From assembly GCF_937123705.1 (NCBI RefSeq), contig NZ_CAKZKO010000139.1, positions 62,001 through 126,000 of the forward strand: a DNA stretch of 64,000 bases. Reading direction: 5' to 3'. Shown piece by piece: positions 1 through 8,150 of the stretch (the stretch's first letter is position 1; every line of letters starts with the position of its first letter). The position numbers and the translations under genes are program-made. The notes under the pieces were generated by a model. The model saw only the letters and a program-made list of their open reading frames with translations. It did no database searches and was not told the DNA's origin. This DNA is from an uncultured Paraglaciecola sp. GTDB taxonomy: Bacteria > Pseudomonadota > Gammaproteobacteria > Enterobacterales > Alteromonadaceae.

Positions 1-221
1 AGTAATCCACCTTCGCCGCTACCTATTTTGGCAAGCATATTAAATTTATTACGGGTATTGGGCACTTTCTGAATAGTTATTGTAAATCCAAGGTCACTAA
101 ACCAAGTCGAAAGAATATCAATAAGGGGTCTATTGGATTGATCTATAACTTCATCAAAAGCACTAATTGAAGGGCTTTCAATAATTGTTTTGTAACTCTC
201 TAAAAATGATAAATTTGACAC
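1..221 (-). CDS. argE: Acetylornithine deacetylase, N-terminal part (cut by window edge)
   Basis: Removes the acetyl group from N-acetylornithine to give ornithine, a cytoplasmic step of arginine synthesis (M20 metallopeptidase fold). Only the first 73 codons are in the window. Read on the minus strand they give a motif [14 protein letters not shown] and then [15 protein letters not shown], which match the N-terminus of E. coli ArgE from memory. The metal-binding region lies beyond the edge. The chosen start is GTG at 221; this gives nearly the same N-terminal length as E. coli ArgE, and no ATG exists in frame. A weak AGTGG sits about 6 nt upstream. The gene diverges from argC, and tandem ARG boxes lie directly upstream of the start, so ArgR repression is likely. 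The identity is firm; the exact start is less so. Confidence 0.88.
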   Translation of the reverse strand, partial: MSNLSFLESYKTIIESPSISAFDEVIDQSNRPLIDILSTWFSDLGFTITIQKVPNTRNKFNMLAKIGSGEGGL

Positions 222-230
222 AGCAACCCA

Positions 231-269
231 CTTAAATAATTATTCACATTTATTGCATAAATATAAAGC
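231..269. promoter_or_regulatory. Tandem ARG boxes (ArgR operator) of the argE-argC divergent region
   Basis: Two 18-bp sites, 231-248 and 252-269, are separated by exactly 3 bp, the arrangement known for hexameric ArgR. Against the core TGAATwwwwATTCA, box 1 (233-246) matches 13 of 14 positions and box 2 (254-267) matches 11 of 14. They start 10 bp upstream of the argE GTG. Matches were counted by eye; ArgR binding is inferred. Confidence 0.75.
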
Positions 270-570
270 CTATGACACACTATACACCAACTTGAATTGG
301 CCGTGCGATAAATTGGTCAATTTGGAAAAATGGCCCTTACTTTAATTTATTTTGGTTAGTTAACCTATATGTACTTAATCTTTGTAAAAATCACATTCCA
401 CTTAATTTCCCTGCCTAGCTTCGCCAGCGTGTTGTATCGACGATAGTCGAGGTTGTCGCGTATAGCTCACTCTTTGCTTTAATCTATAATGTTTGGGCGA
501 AGAGTGCTTTTTATTTTCAGATTTCACTAAATTTACACACTGCTCATGTTGAGCATACTGAGAAATATTT
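270..570. other. Long argC leader / intergenic region
   Basis: This 300-nt stretch between the ARG boxes and argC has no convincing coding sequence. It holds a terminator-like hairpin at 468-516 and a perfect TATAAT at 485-490 without a good -35 hexamer at normal spacing. It also holds a small inverted repeat TGCTCA-tgt-TGAGCA at 541-555, just upstream of the argC ribosome binding site (GAG at 560-562). The length suggests a regulated leader transcript, but the transcription start cannot be located by reading. Confidence 0.5.
468..516 (+). terminator. Candidate attenuator hairpin in the argC leader
   Basis: CACTCTTTGC (468-477) pairs with GCGAAGAGTG (497-506). This is a 10-bp stem with one G-U pair and a 19-nt loop, followed by a U-rich run (507-516). 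It lies 55 nt upstream of argC, so it would stop leader transcription if used. Its function is inferred. Confidence 0.4.
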
Positions 571-1593
571 ATGATCAAAACCTGTATTATAGGAGCAAGT
601 GGTTACACTGGTGCCGAGTTATCGGCATTAGTACAGGGCCATAGTCAATTTGAGCTCGCCGCGTTATATGTATCTACTACTAGCCAAGATGCAAACAAAA
701 CACTAGGCGAGATCCATCCGCAGTTTTTTAATCAAATTGATTTGACATTACAGCCCATTGAGGAAGATAACTTATCCTTATTGGCAGATAATTTTGATCT
801 TATATTTTTAGCTACACCCCATGAGGCAAGTCACAAATGGATGAAGCAGCTTTGCGGTAAAAAAGCCGTCATCATGGACTTATCCGGTGCCTTTAGAATA
901 AAAGACAAACATACTTTCGCTGAATATTATGGCTTTGAACATCAGGCTGATGAACTACTTGACCAAGCCGTATATGGGTTAGCCGATTGGCATCAAGCTC
1001 AGATTAAAGATGCCGATTTGGTGGCTGTTCCCGGCTGTTACCCAACAGCTTCATTAACGGCTCTTAAACCGTTACAGCAGCATGGCTTAATAGATACTGC
1101 ACATTTTCCAATTATCAATGCCGTTTCTGGTGTGTCAGGGGCCGGTAGAAAAGCCTCACTAAACAGCAGCTTTACCGAAGTCAGCTTGCAAGCATACGGG
1201 GTATTAGGCCACAGGCATCAACCTGAAATATCAGACTACTTAGGCACTGATGTGATTTTCACTCCACATTTAGGTAACTTTAAGCGTGGAATCTTGGCAA
1301 CAATAACAATCAAAACAGCGATAAATGTCACTCATCAGCACATTTCAAATGCGTTTCAGCAAGTATACCAAGGCAATCCTATTGTTAGGCTTAGAAATAA
1401 CTGGCCGAAAATTGATGATGTCGTTGGCACGCCTTATTGCGATCTTTTCTGGAAATTAGATGAAAAAACGGGCTATTTGGTTGTCACCAGTGCCATTGAT
1501 AACCTATTAAAAGGCGCGGCCTCTCAAGCCATGCAATGTGCCAATTTACGTTTTGGTTATGCGTCGCATTTAGGGTTGGTGAATGAGCAATGA
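571..1593 (+). CDS. argC: N-acetyl-gamma-glutamyl-phosphate reductase
   Basis: Third step of arginine synthesis: NADPH-dependent reduction of N-acetylglutamyl phosphate to the semialdehyde in the cytoplasm. The N-terminus carries the dinucleotide-binding motif GASGYTGAEL (residues 8-17). The catalytic cysteine is C156 in VPGCYPTA, and HRHQPEI follows in the second domain. At 340 residues it is within the usual length. It is the first gene of argCBFGHA, and its last codons overlap argB by 4 nt (ATGA), so the two are translationally coupled. The start ATG follows a weak GAG-type ribosome binding site. The upstream leader and ARG boxes suggest ArgR control. Confidence 0.97.
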   Translation: MIKTCIIGASGYTGAELSALVQGHSQFELAALYVSTTSQDANKTLGEIHPQFFNQIDLTLQPIEEDNLSLLADNFDLIFLATPHEASHKWMKQLCGKKAVIMDLSGAFRIKDKHTFAEYYGFEHQADELLDQAVYGLADWHQAQIKDADLVAVPGCYPTASLTALKPLQQHGLIDTAHFPIINAVSGVSGAGRKASLNSSFTEVSLQAYGVLGHRHQPEISDYLGTDVIFTPHLGNFKRGILATITIKTAINVTHQHISNAFQQVYQGNPIVRLRNNWPKIDDVVGTPYCDLFWKLDEKTGYLVVTSAIDNLLKGAASQAMQCANLRFGYASHLGLVNEQ

Positions 1594-2393
1594 ATCCTAG
1601 ACATGTATTAGTCATCAAAGTCGGTGGCGCTTTTATGCAAAACCATGACGCAGCTATGGCATTACTCTCAGCCATTGCCGAATTACAATCACGTTATATA
1701 GTGGTGTTAGTCCATGGCGGCGGCGCTATGGTCGAGGAATTACTCGCGGCCCTTAATCTTAGTAGCGAAAAAATTAACGGTTTACGCGTCACGCCAAAAG
1801 AACATATGCCTTACATTACCGGTGCACTGGCAGGTACCGCTAACAAGCAACTGTGTGGTCTGGCGATACGCGCCGGTCTTAGTCCTGTAGGACTAAGTTT
1901 GTTAGACGGAAATATGTGTCATACCAAGGTTATGGATAAAAAATTGGGGGCCGTAGGCGCTGTTACTGCGGGTGATGCAACTCTATTAAAAGCCTTAGCC
2001 GCCACACAGATGTTACCAATTATCAGTTCTATTGGTGCAGATAACCAAGGAAACTTACTCAATGTCAACGCCGACCAAGCGGCTACTGTGATTGCACAAT
2101 TACTTGATGCTCAGCTACTATTATTATCCGATGTATCAGGCGTGTTAGATGCTGAACAAAACCTGATTGAACAATTAAATAACAAACAAATCGAATCACT
2201 GATTGAGCAAAAGGTGATCCGCGATGGCATGATAGTCAAAGTGCAAGCCGCTCTAACTGCCGCCAATAGCTTAGGGCGCAGCGTCACAATTGCCAGCTGG
2301 AAAGATCCAAAAAAGTTACTCGGTTTATTACAGCAACAAAGTATTGGTAGCACCATTACGCCGCTATTAACAACACTCAATCACAAGGCTTAG
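1590..2393 (+). CDS. argB: Acetylglutamate kinase
   Basis: Phosphorylates N-acetylglutamate with ATP, the second step of arginine synthesis, in the cytoplasm. It belongs to the amino acid kinase family. KVGG lies at residues 10-13 (phosphate lysine), HGGG at 42-45, and an NVNADQAA segment that binds substrate lies in the C-terminal half. The 267-residue length and the short N-terminus resemble the E. coli enzyme, which is arginine-insensitive; this protein lacks the extra N-terminal helix of arginine-inhibited hexameric kinases. That fits a pathway controlled at N-acetylglutamate synthase and by ArgR. It overlaps argC by 4 nt and is followed 2 nt later by argF. Confidence 0.95.
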   Translation: MNPRHVLVIKVGGAFMQNHDAAMALLSAIAELQSRYIVVLVHGGGAMVEELLAALNLSSEKINGLRVTPKEHMPYITGALAGTANKQLCGLAIRAGLSPVGLSLLDGNMCHTKVMDKKLGAVGAVTAGDATLLKALAATQMLPIISSIGADNQGNLLNVNADQAATVIAQLLDAQLLLLSDVSGVLDAEQNLIEQLNNKQIESLIEQKVIRDGMIVKVQAALTAANSLGRSVTIASWKDPKKLLGLLQQQSIGSTITPLLTTLNHKA

Positions 2394-2395
2394 TT

Positions 2396-3325
2396 ATGAA
2401 ACAGGATCTTCTATCATTTAAAGATTGGACAGCAGAGCAATTACACAACTTGTTGGCTTTAGCTAAAGCCATCAAAAATAACCCTGTGGGTTATCGTACT
2501 GCTTTAGATGGTTTATCGATTGTGGCATTGTTTGAGAAGCCGTCACTGCGTACTCGTGTTAGCTTTGATATAGGTATTAATAAGCTAGGTGGCCATATGG
2601 TGTATTTAGATAGCCAATCAAACAAGTTAGCTGGACGCGAAGATGTAAAAGACATGGGCGCAAACCTAGCCTGTTGGGCCGATGCCATTGTAGCAAGAGT
2701 ATTTGCACACAGTACCCTAGAAGAACTAGCAGAGTCAGCAAATGTGCCTGTCATCAATGCATTGTGTGATTTGTATCACCCATGCCAAGGGGTAGCAGAC
2801 TATTTAACTATAAGCGAAAATTATGACGATTTGAGCAAAGTGAAACTAACCTACATAGGTGACGGTAATAACGTCACCCATTCCCTTATGTTAGTAGGCG
2901 TTGCGTTAGGGTGTGAAGTGGTGGTTATCACACCAAAAGGGTATGAAGTGGATGAAAACATTGTCACCTTAACCCATGCTAGAGCGCAGCAATATGGTGG
3001 GAAACTCACAGTGAGCACCGACATTAACGCGGCAAATGGCTCGCAAGTGTTGTACACAGATACTTGGCTTTCTATGGGTGATGATACACCCTTAGCCGAT
3101 ATCAAAGACGCCTTCTCTGGTTACGAAATTAATGAAGATTTAATGATAAAAACTGGGGCTGAATATGTCATGCATTGCCAACCGGCACATCGTGACCTAG
3201 AAATAAGCGGAACTCTAATTGACAGTGATAAATCTCTACTTATGCAACAAGCAGAAAACCGTATGCATGGACAAAATGCACTTTTAGTTAAATTACTAGC
3301 AAAAGATTTTCAACCAAGAAATTAA
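2396..3325 (+). CDS. argF: Ornithine carbamoyltransferase
   Basis: Joins carbamoyl phosphate and ornithine to give citrulline in the cytoplasm. The carbamoyl-phosphate motif is SLRTR (residues 50-54) in place of the commoner STRTR. HPCQ is at 128-131, and HCQPAHR at about 260-266 replaces the usual HCLPxxR. These variants also occur, as I recall, in Shewanella-type ArgF, so they are not signs of inactivation. The ornithine loop SMGDD is present, which argues against an N-acetylornithine transcarbamylase. Length is 309 residues. The gene starts 2 nt after argB. A 153-nt gap with a candidate ARG box separates it from argG. Confidence 0.93.
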   Translation: MKQDLLSFKDWTAEQLHNLLALAKAIKNNPVGYRTALDGLSIVALFEKPSLRTRVSFDIGINKLGGHMVYLDSQSNKLAGREDVKDMGANLACWADAIVARVFAHSTLEELAESANVPVINALCDLYHPCQGVADYLTISENYDDLSKVKLTYIGDGNNVTHSLMLVGVALGCEVVVITPKGYEVDENIVTLTHARAQQYGGKLTVSTDINAANGSQVLYTDTWLSMGDDTPLADIKDAFSGYEINEDLMIKTGAEYVMHCQPAHRDLEISGTLIDSDKSLLMQQAENRMHGQNALLVKLLAKDFQPRN

Positions 3326-3374
3326 GGGCTGCTTCGAGCTAAGTAGCAGAATGTACAAAATATTGTAGATAAAG

Positions 3375-3392
3375 TGTCAATAACCATTCACT
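3375..3392. promoter_or_regulatory. Candidate ARG box upstream of argG
   Basis: The core at 3377-3390 matches 11 of 14 positions of TGAATwwwwATTCA. A much weaker partner (8 of 14) sits at the 3-bp spacing upstream. It lies in the 153-nt argF-argG gap, about 90 nt before argG, suggesting a secondary ArgR-controlled promoter for argGHA. Confidence 0.4.
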
Positions 3393-3478
3393 TTATTAAG
3401 TTAAATAACATCAACGCAGTAATGGGTTTGCTGGTAGCTCCAAGCTAGTAACTCGCCACTGCTTTTTAAGGATCCATC

Positions 3479-4726
3479 ATGGCAATTGCAAAAAACAAAC
3501 CTATTAAGAAAGTCGTACTGGCTTATTCAGGCGGACTCGACACCTCGGCTATTATTCCTTGGTTGATAGAAACCTATAACTGTGAAGTTGTGGCTTTTGC
3601 CGCTGATGTAGGTCAAGGGGATGATGAACTTATTGGCTTGCATGAAAAAGCAATCGCCACTGGTGCCAGCGAATGTTATATCGTCGATTTAAAAGAAGAG
3701 TTTGTCGCCGACTATATCTATCCAACCATTACTACAGGCGCTGTTTACGAAGGTGAGTACTTACTTGGCACCTCTATGGCTCGCCCAATCATCGCCAAAG
3801 CCCAAGTAGAAATCGCCCGCAAAGTTGGTGCCGATGCTCTATGTCATGGTTGTACTGGTAAGGGTAATGACCAAGTCCGTTTTGAAGGAACATTTGCCGC
3901 ATTAGCGCCAGATTTGGCAGTTATCGCGCCATGGCGTGAATGGGATATGGTTTCACGAGAAGACTTACTCGATTACTTAGCTGAGCGTAATATTCCGTGC
4001 TCTGCTTCATTAACCAAAATTTATAGTCGCGATGCCAATGCTTGGCATATTTCACACGAAGGGGGCGAGTTAGAAGATCCTTGGTGTGAACCTACTAAAG
4101 GGATTTGGACCATGACAGTTGATCCAGAGGATGCCCCTGACCAAGCCGAACGTATTCAGTTAAGTTTTGAAGCGGGTAAACTAACCAAAGTAAATGGCGA
4201 AAGCCTAACGCCTTATGGCGTATTAATGAAGCTAAACGAGTTAGCTGCAGCTCACGGCGTGGGTCGTATCGACATAGTTGAAAACCGTTTGGTAGGCATG
4301 AAATCTCGAGGCTGTTACGAAACACCGGGTGGCACAGTCATGATGACTGCTTATAAAGCATTAGAGTGCTTAGTACTAGATAAATCATCACTTAAATACC
4401 GCGAACAAATCGGCTTAGAGTATTCACATGTTATGTATGACGGGCGTTGGTTTACGGCATTAAATGATGCGTTACTTGCAGGTGCTGCTAGCTTCGCGCA
4501 AAAAGTTACCGGCGAAATTGTGGTTAAACTGTATAAAGGTCACGCCACAGTGGTACAAAGAAAATCGCCTAACAGTTTGTATTCTGAAGATTTTGCCACC
4601 TTTGGTGCAGATGATGTATACGATCAAAGCCATGCAGAAGGGTTTATTCGTTTATTTAGCTTGTCAAGCAGAATTGAGGCCATGAACAAAAAAGGGATGG
4701 CCTTTAAAAATACAGGTATCGAATAA
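3479..4726 (+). CDS. argG: Argininosuccinate synthase
   Basis: ATP-dependent condensation of citrulline with aspartate. The N-terminal PP-loop AYSGGLDTS (residues 15-23) is the pyrophosphatase motif of this family, and further conserved segments such as [15 protein letters not shown] follow. It has 415 residues, the length of the common bacterial type rather than the longer E. coli type. A clear ribosome binding site, AAGGA, precedes the ATG. The stop codon overlaps the argH start by one base (TAATG), so translation is coupled. The gap upstream may carry its own ArgR-regulated promoter. Confidence 0.97.
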   Translation: MAIAKNKPIKKVVLAYSGGLDTSAIIPWLIETYNCEVVAFAADVGQGDDELIGLHEKAIATGASECYIVDLKEEFVADYIYPTITTGAVYEGEYLLGTSMARPIIAKAQVEIARKVGADALCHGCTGKGNDQVRFEGTFAALAPDLAVIAPWREWDMVSREDLLDYLAERNIPCSASLTKIYSRDANAWHISHEGGELEDPWCEPTKGIWTMTVDPEDAPDQAERIQLSFEAGKLTKVNGESLTPYGVLMKLNELAAAHGVGRIDIVENRLVGMKSRGCYETPGGTVMMTAYKALECLVLDKSSLKYREQIGLEYSHVMYDGRWFTALNDALLAGAASFAQKVTGEIVVKLYKGHATVVQRKSPNSLYSEDFATFGADDVYDQSHAEGFIRLFSLSSRIEAMNKKGMAFKNTGIE

Positions 4727-6099
4727 TGAGTTTATGGGGCGGACGTTTTCAAGACGGTAGCAGTGAAATGTTCAGAAGGGTTAACGATTCGTTGCCTTTC
4801 GATAGAGCATTAGCCAGCCAAGATATTCGTGGTTCAATTACATGGTCAAAAGCCATTTGCAAAGCGGGGGTATTAACCCAAGACGAACAACAACAACTTG
4901 AACAAGCGCTACAAGCATTATTAGTTAAAGCCGAAACTGGCACCTTAGACTTTGATGCTAGTAGCGAAGAAGACATCCATAGTTTTGTGGAAGCCACTTT
5001 AATCGAGCAACTAGGTGATGTTGCCCGTAAATTACATACTGGCCGTAGCCGTAACGACCAAGTGGCCACCGATTTTAGATTGTGGACTCGTGAACACGTT
5101 GACTTACTCATTGCTGACTTAGAAAATGTTAAAGCCTCGCTTGTAGGCACGGCAACGAATAACAAGACAGTGATTTTACCCGGTTATACCCACTTGCAGC
5201 GTGCCCAGCCGGTACGTTATCCACACTGGTGTTTGGCCTATGTTGAAATGTTTAAACGTGACATCAGTCGTTTGCACGACTTAAGAGCGCGGTTAAACCA
5301 ATCACCACTGGGTTGCGGGGCTTTAGCAGGCACCACTTACCCAATTGATCGTCACGAAATTGCCAGTGATTTAGGCTTTGATAGCCCATGTTTAAATAGT
5401 CTGGATGCCGTTTCTGATCGCGATTTTGTTTTAGAGCTATTATTTGCCGCCAGCACCAGCATGATGCACATGTCACGTATGGCCGAAGACTTAATTTTCT
5501 TCAACTCTGGTGAAGCTGGTTTTATCACTTTAGGCGACGAAGTGACTTCTGGTTCATCACTGATGCCGCAAAAGAAAAATCCCGATGCATTAGAGCTTAT
5601 GCGTGGTAAATGTGGCCGTGTGTTTGGCAGTTTACAAGGTATGTTGGTGACCATGAAAGGTCTACCTTTGGCTTACAACAAAGACATGCAAGAAGACAAA
5701 GAAGGGTTACTTGATGCCGTCACTCAATGGCACATATGTTTGTGTATTGCTTGTGAGGTGATCGATAGCATTAAGCTTGACTCAGAGCGCTGCGCTAAGG
5801 CAGCCCGAGAAGGTTATGCCAACGCCACTGAATTGGCAGACTACCTTGTTGCTAAAGGCATTCCTTTTAGAACCGCTCATGATATTTCCGGTCAGGTAGT
5901 ACTTGCTGCACTTGAAAAGAAAAAAGCTATCGAAGAATTAAGCCTTGAAGAATTGAAACAATTATCTGGACTAATCGAAAACGATGTTTATGAAATACTG
6001 CAATTGGAATATTTAGTGGATAAACGCAGCATATTAGGTGGAACCGGTATTGATCCCGTTAGTAAAGCCCTTGCCGCTGAAGTCGCGCAACTAAAATAA
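4726..6099 (+). CDS. argH: Argininosuccinate lyase
   Basis: Splits argininosuccinate into arginine and fumarate, the last step of the pathway. It is a member of the fumarase/aspartase superfamily. The signature [11 protein letters not shown] is at residues 276-286 and includes the flexible serine loop. TGRSRNDQV near residue 105 and [10 protein letters not shown] near 148 complete the three conserved regions. At 457 residues it has the normal length and ends with its own stop codon, so it is not the ArgH(A) fusion described in some marine gammaproteobacteria. The argA gene starts 10 nt downstream. Confidence 0.97.
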   Translation: MSLWGGRFQDGSSEMFRRVNDSLPFDRALASQDIRGSITWSKAICKAGVLTQDEQQQLEQALQALLVKAETGTLDFDASSEEDIHSFVEATLIEQLGDVARKLHTGRSRNDQVATDFRLWTREHVDLLIADLENVKASLVGTATNNKTVILPGYTHLQRAQPVRYPHWCLAYVEMFKRDISRLHDLRARLNQSPLGCGALAGTTYPIDRHEIASDLGFDSPCLNSLDAVSDRDFVLELLFAASTSMMHMSRMAEDLIFFNSGEAGFITLGDEVTSGSSLMPQKKNPDALELMRGKCGRVFGSLQGMLVTMKGLPLAYNKDMQEDKEGLLDAVTQWHICLCIACEVIDSIKLDSERCAKAAREGYANATELADYLVAKGIPFRTAHDISGQVVLAALEKKKAIEELSLEELKQLSGLIENDVYEILQLEYLVDKRSILGGTGIDPVSKALAAEVAQLK

Positions 6100-6109
6100 G
6101 GATAAACCC

Positions 6110-7420
6110 GTGGTCGCCACGCACCTAGACAGCGTTAAAATCATTCGCAATTCTGCACCCTACATCAATGCTCACAGAGGCAAAACCTTTGTATTGATGT
6201 TTGGTGGCGAGGCCATAGAAGAAGCCAACTTTGCCAATATCATTCACGATATAGCCTTGTTAAATAGCTTAGGGGTGCGCTTAGTTTTGGTTCATGGTGC
6301 TAGGCCACAAATCGACCAAAGAGTGGCGCTGCGTAACTTGCCTCGTCGTTTTCATCAAGATATTCGCATCACAGATAAACAAACCCTTGAATGCGTGAAA
6401 GACGCAGCAGGATCGGTTCGCGCCGAAGTAGAAGCCTTATTAACCATGGGCCTTGCCAATTCGCCCATGCACGGCGCGCAAATTCGGGTGTGTTCGGGTA
6501 ATCTAGTGGTGGCCATGCCAACCGGCGTGCGTGATGGTGTGGATTTTGAAAATACCGGTTTAGTAAGGCGCATTGATGTAGATGGTATCAACGATCACCT
6601 CAACGATGGCTCAATAGTATTGTTATCACCCATGGGATATTCATCTACCGGTGAGGTGTTTAATTTGTCTCACGAAGATGTGGCCACGCAAGCGGCTATT
6701 TCCCTTAACGCCGATAAACTCATTCTATTTAGTCAGCAAGAGGGAATAGTAAACCAACAAGGAAAACTTTTAAGAAACTTGGAGTTACACGAACTCCACA
6801 ACATGATTAATCAAGCGTTTTATGCACCCGAAAAACACTCTCTACAAGCCATAGTATCGAGCTTAGAAGCAGGTATTAGCCGTTGCCATACAGTCAGTTA
6901 TCGCCAAGACGGCGCGTTATTACAAGAGCTATTTACTCGAGATGGTGCGGGCTCACTTATCTCGCAAACATCTTACGAACAACTACGCCAAGCTAATATT
7001 GAAGATGTGGTCGGCATTCTAAAACTCATCAAACCGTTAGAAGAAAAGGGCATGTTGGTGAAGCGCTCCCGAGAGCACCTTGAGCAAGAAATTGAACAAT
7101 TTACTTTAATAGAACGTGACGGCATGACCATAGCCTGCGCGGCTCTGTATCCATATGCAGATGAAAAAATGGCTGAACTTGCCTGTGTGGCAACCCATAA
7201 CGATTACCGGGGTGGCAATCGCGGTGAGCGACTTTTAGAAGCGGTCAAAACCCAAGCTCGTAATCAAGGTTTACACTCGATATTTGTATTAACGACCGTA
7301 ACAGCACATTGGTTTCAGGAGCAAGGTTTTGTTGAGGCCAGCTTAGATGAACTACCTGCCAAGAAAAAACAACTTTACAACTTCCAACGTAAATCCAAAG
7401 TGTTTAAGCTAGCGCTCTAA
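6110..7420 (+). CDS. argA: N-acetylglutamate synthase
   Basis: First and committed step: acetyl-CoA plus glutamate to N-acetylglutamate, usually inhibited by arginine. It is a two-domain protein. An amino-acid-kinase domain (about 1-285, with LVHGARPQID near 62) is followed by a GNAT acetyltransferase domain (about 295-436, with ACVATHNDYRGGNRGERLL as the acetyl-CoA loop). The kinase-like domain carries the arginine site in the family. The 436 residues are close to the 443 of E. coli ArgA. The start is GTG at 6110, supported by AAGGA 7 nt upstream. It is the last gene of the arg operon and a free-standing argA. Confidence 0.93.
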   Translation: MVATHLDSVKIIRNSAPYINAHRGKTFVLMFGGEAIEEANFANIIHDIALLNSLGVRLVLVHGARPQIDQRVALRNLPRRFHQDIRITDKQTLECVKDAAGSVRAEVEALLTMGLANSPMHGAQIRVCSGNLVVAMPTGVRDGVDFENTGLVRRIDVDGINDHLNDGSIVLLSPMGYSSTGEVFNLSHEDVATQAAISLNADKLILFSQQEGIVNQQGKLLRNLELHELHNMINQAFYAPEKHSLQAIVSSLEAGISRCHTVSYRQDGALLQELFTRDGAGSLISQTSYEQLRQANIEDVVGILKLIKPLEEKGMLVKRSREHLEQEIEQFTLIERDGMTIACAALYPYADEKMAELACVATHNDYRGGNRGERLLEAVKTQARNQGLHSIFVLTTVTAHWFQEQGFVEASLDELPAKKKQLYNFQRKSKVFKLAL

Positions 7421-7442
7421 TCATTTTTGAGATCGACTATTT

Positions 7443-8099
7443 ATGTACTTAAAACGCATTTCGTTAATTTTCAGTGCCGCCCTTTTAAGCATTTCGCTAA
7501 GTGGCTGCGACTTATTTGAAGACCAAGCCATTAAACAAGCAAAGCAGATCATTGCCGAGCAAAAGGTGGATAAAACTAAAGAAGATTGGAAAACCACCTT
7601 ATCACAACCTGACGTTTTAAATTTTAGTGCTGACAAAAGTTATCTTTGGCATTTAACGACCAATCAAGGTGATATCACCATTGAACTCATGCCCGACATC
7701 GCCCCTATGCATGTTTCCAGTACTATTTATCTAACCAAGCTAGGCGTTTACGACAACACTATATTCCACCGTATTATTCCCGGCTTTATGGCGCAAGGTG
7801 GCGATCCGGAAGGCACGGGTAGAGGTAACCCTGGTTACAAATATGCTGGGGAATATAGCGACACAGTCAAACATACTCAGGGTGGTCTATTAAGTATGGC
7901 GAACGCCGGACCAAATACTGACGGCAGTCAATTTTTCTTAACCTTTAAAGCCACGCCTTGGCTAGACGGCAAACACAGTATATTTGGAAAAGTTACCCAA
8001 GGTATGGAAGTCCTTGAAAACATGGAAAAACTCGGCTCAAGAAGCGGCAAAACTAGCGAACCAGTACAGCTCATAAAAGCGACAATAGTTGTCGAATAA
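7443..8099 (+). CDS. Lipoprotein cyclophilin-type peptidyl-prolyl isomerase
   Basis: Cis-trans isomerisation of proline bonds in envelope proteins. The N-terminus is a lipoprotein signal with lipobox L-S-G-C and the acylated cysteine at residue 22, so the enzyme is tethered to a membrane on the periplasmic side. A charged linker (about 25-60) precedes the cyclophilin domain. This contains FHRIIPGFMAQGGDP with the catalytic arginine, then GSQFFLT and the W-x-D-G-K-H segment. Length is 218 residues. It starts 22 nt after argA and may be read through from the arg operon, but has no functional link to it. Close to PpiA in domain, but a lipoprotein form. Confidence 0.88.
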   Translation: MYLKRISLIFSAALLSISLSGCDLFEDQAIKQAKQIIAEQKVDKTKEDWKTTLSQPDVLNFSADKSYLWHLTTNQGDITIELMPDIAPMHVSSTIYLTKLGVYDNTIFHRIIPGFMAQGGDPEGTGRGNPGYKYAGEYSDTVKHTQGGLLSMANAGPNTDGSQFFLTFKATPWLDGKHSIFGKVTQGMEVLENMEKLGSRSGKTSEPVQLIKATIVVE

Positions 8100-8117
8100 T
8101 TAAAGTAAAAACTCTAT

Positions 8118-8150
8118 AGTGAACACTAATAAACCAAATAGGTGTTCACT
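8118..8150 (+). promoter_or_regulatory. Hairpin covering the ribosome binding site of the serine hydrolase gene
   Basis: AGTGAACAC (8118-8126) and GTGTTCACT (8142-8150) are perfect complements with a 15-nt loop. The right arm ends exactly at the ATG at 8151 and contains most of its AGGTG ribosome binding site (8140-8144). The structure could hold back translation when the mRNA is read through from the upstream gene. No U-run follows, so it is not a normal terminator. Confidence 0.5.

Noticed and set aside
485..490. Perfect TATAAT as the sole argC promoter
   Set aside because: No acceptable -35 hexamer exists at 15-19 bp and it lies inside the hairpin loop, so it is mentioned only as part of the leader.
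2396..3325. N-acetylornithine carbamoyltransferase instead of ArgF
   Set aside because: The window has an argE, so the pathway goes through ornithine, and the SMGDD ornithine loop and general layout are those of ornithine carbamoyltransferase.
3328..3347. Hairpin after argF as a terminator
   Set aside because: The 7-bp stem has no U-run and the operon clearly continues into argG.
8142..8150. GTG 8142 as start of the serine hydrolase
   Set aside because: No ribosome binding site precedes it, while ATG 8151 has AGGTG at ideal distance and gives a clean signal peptide.
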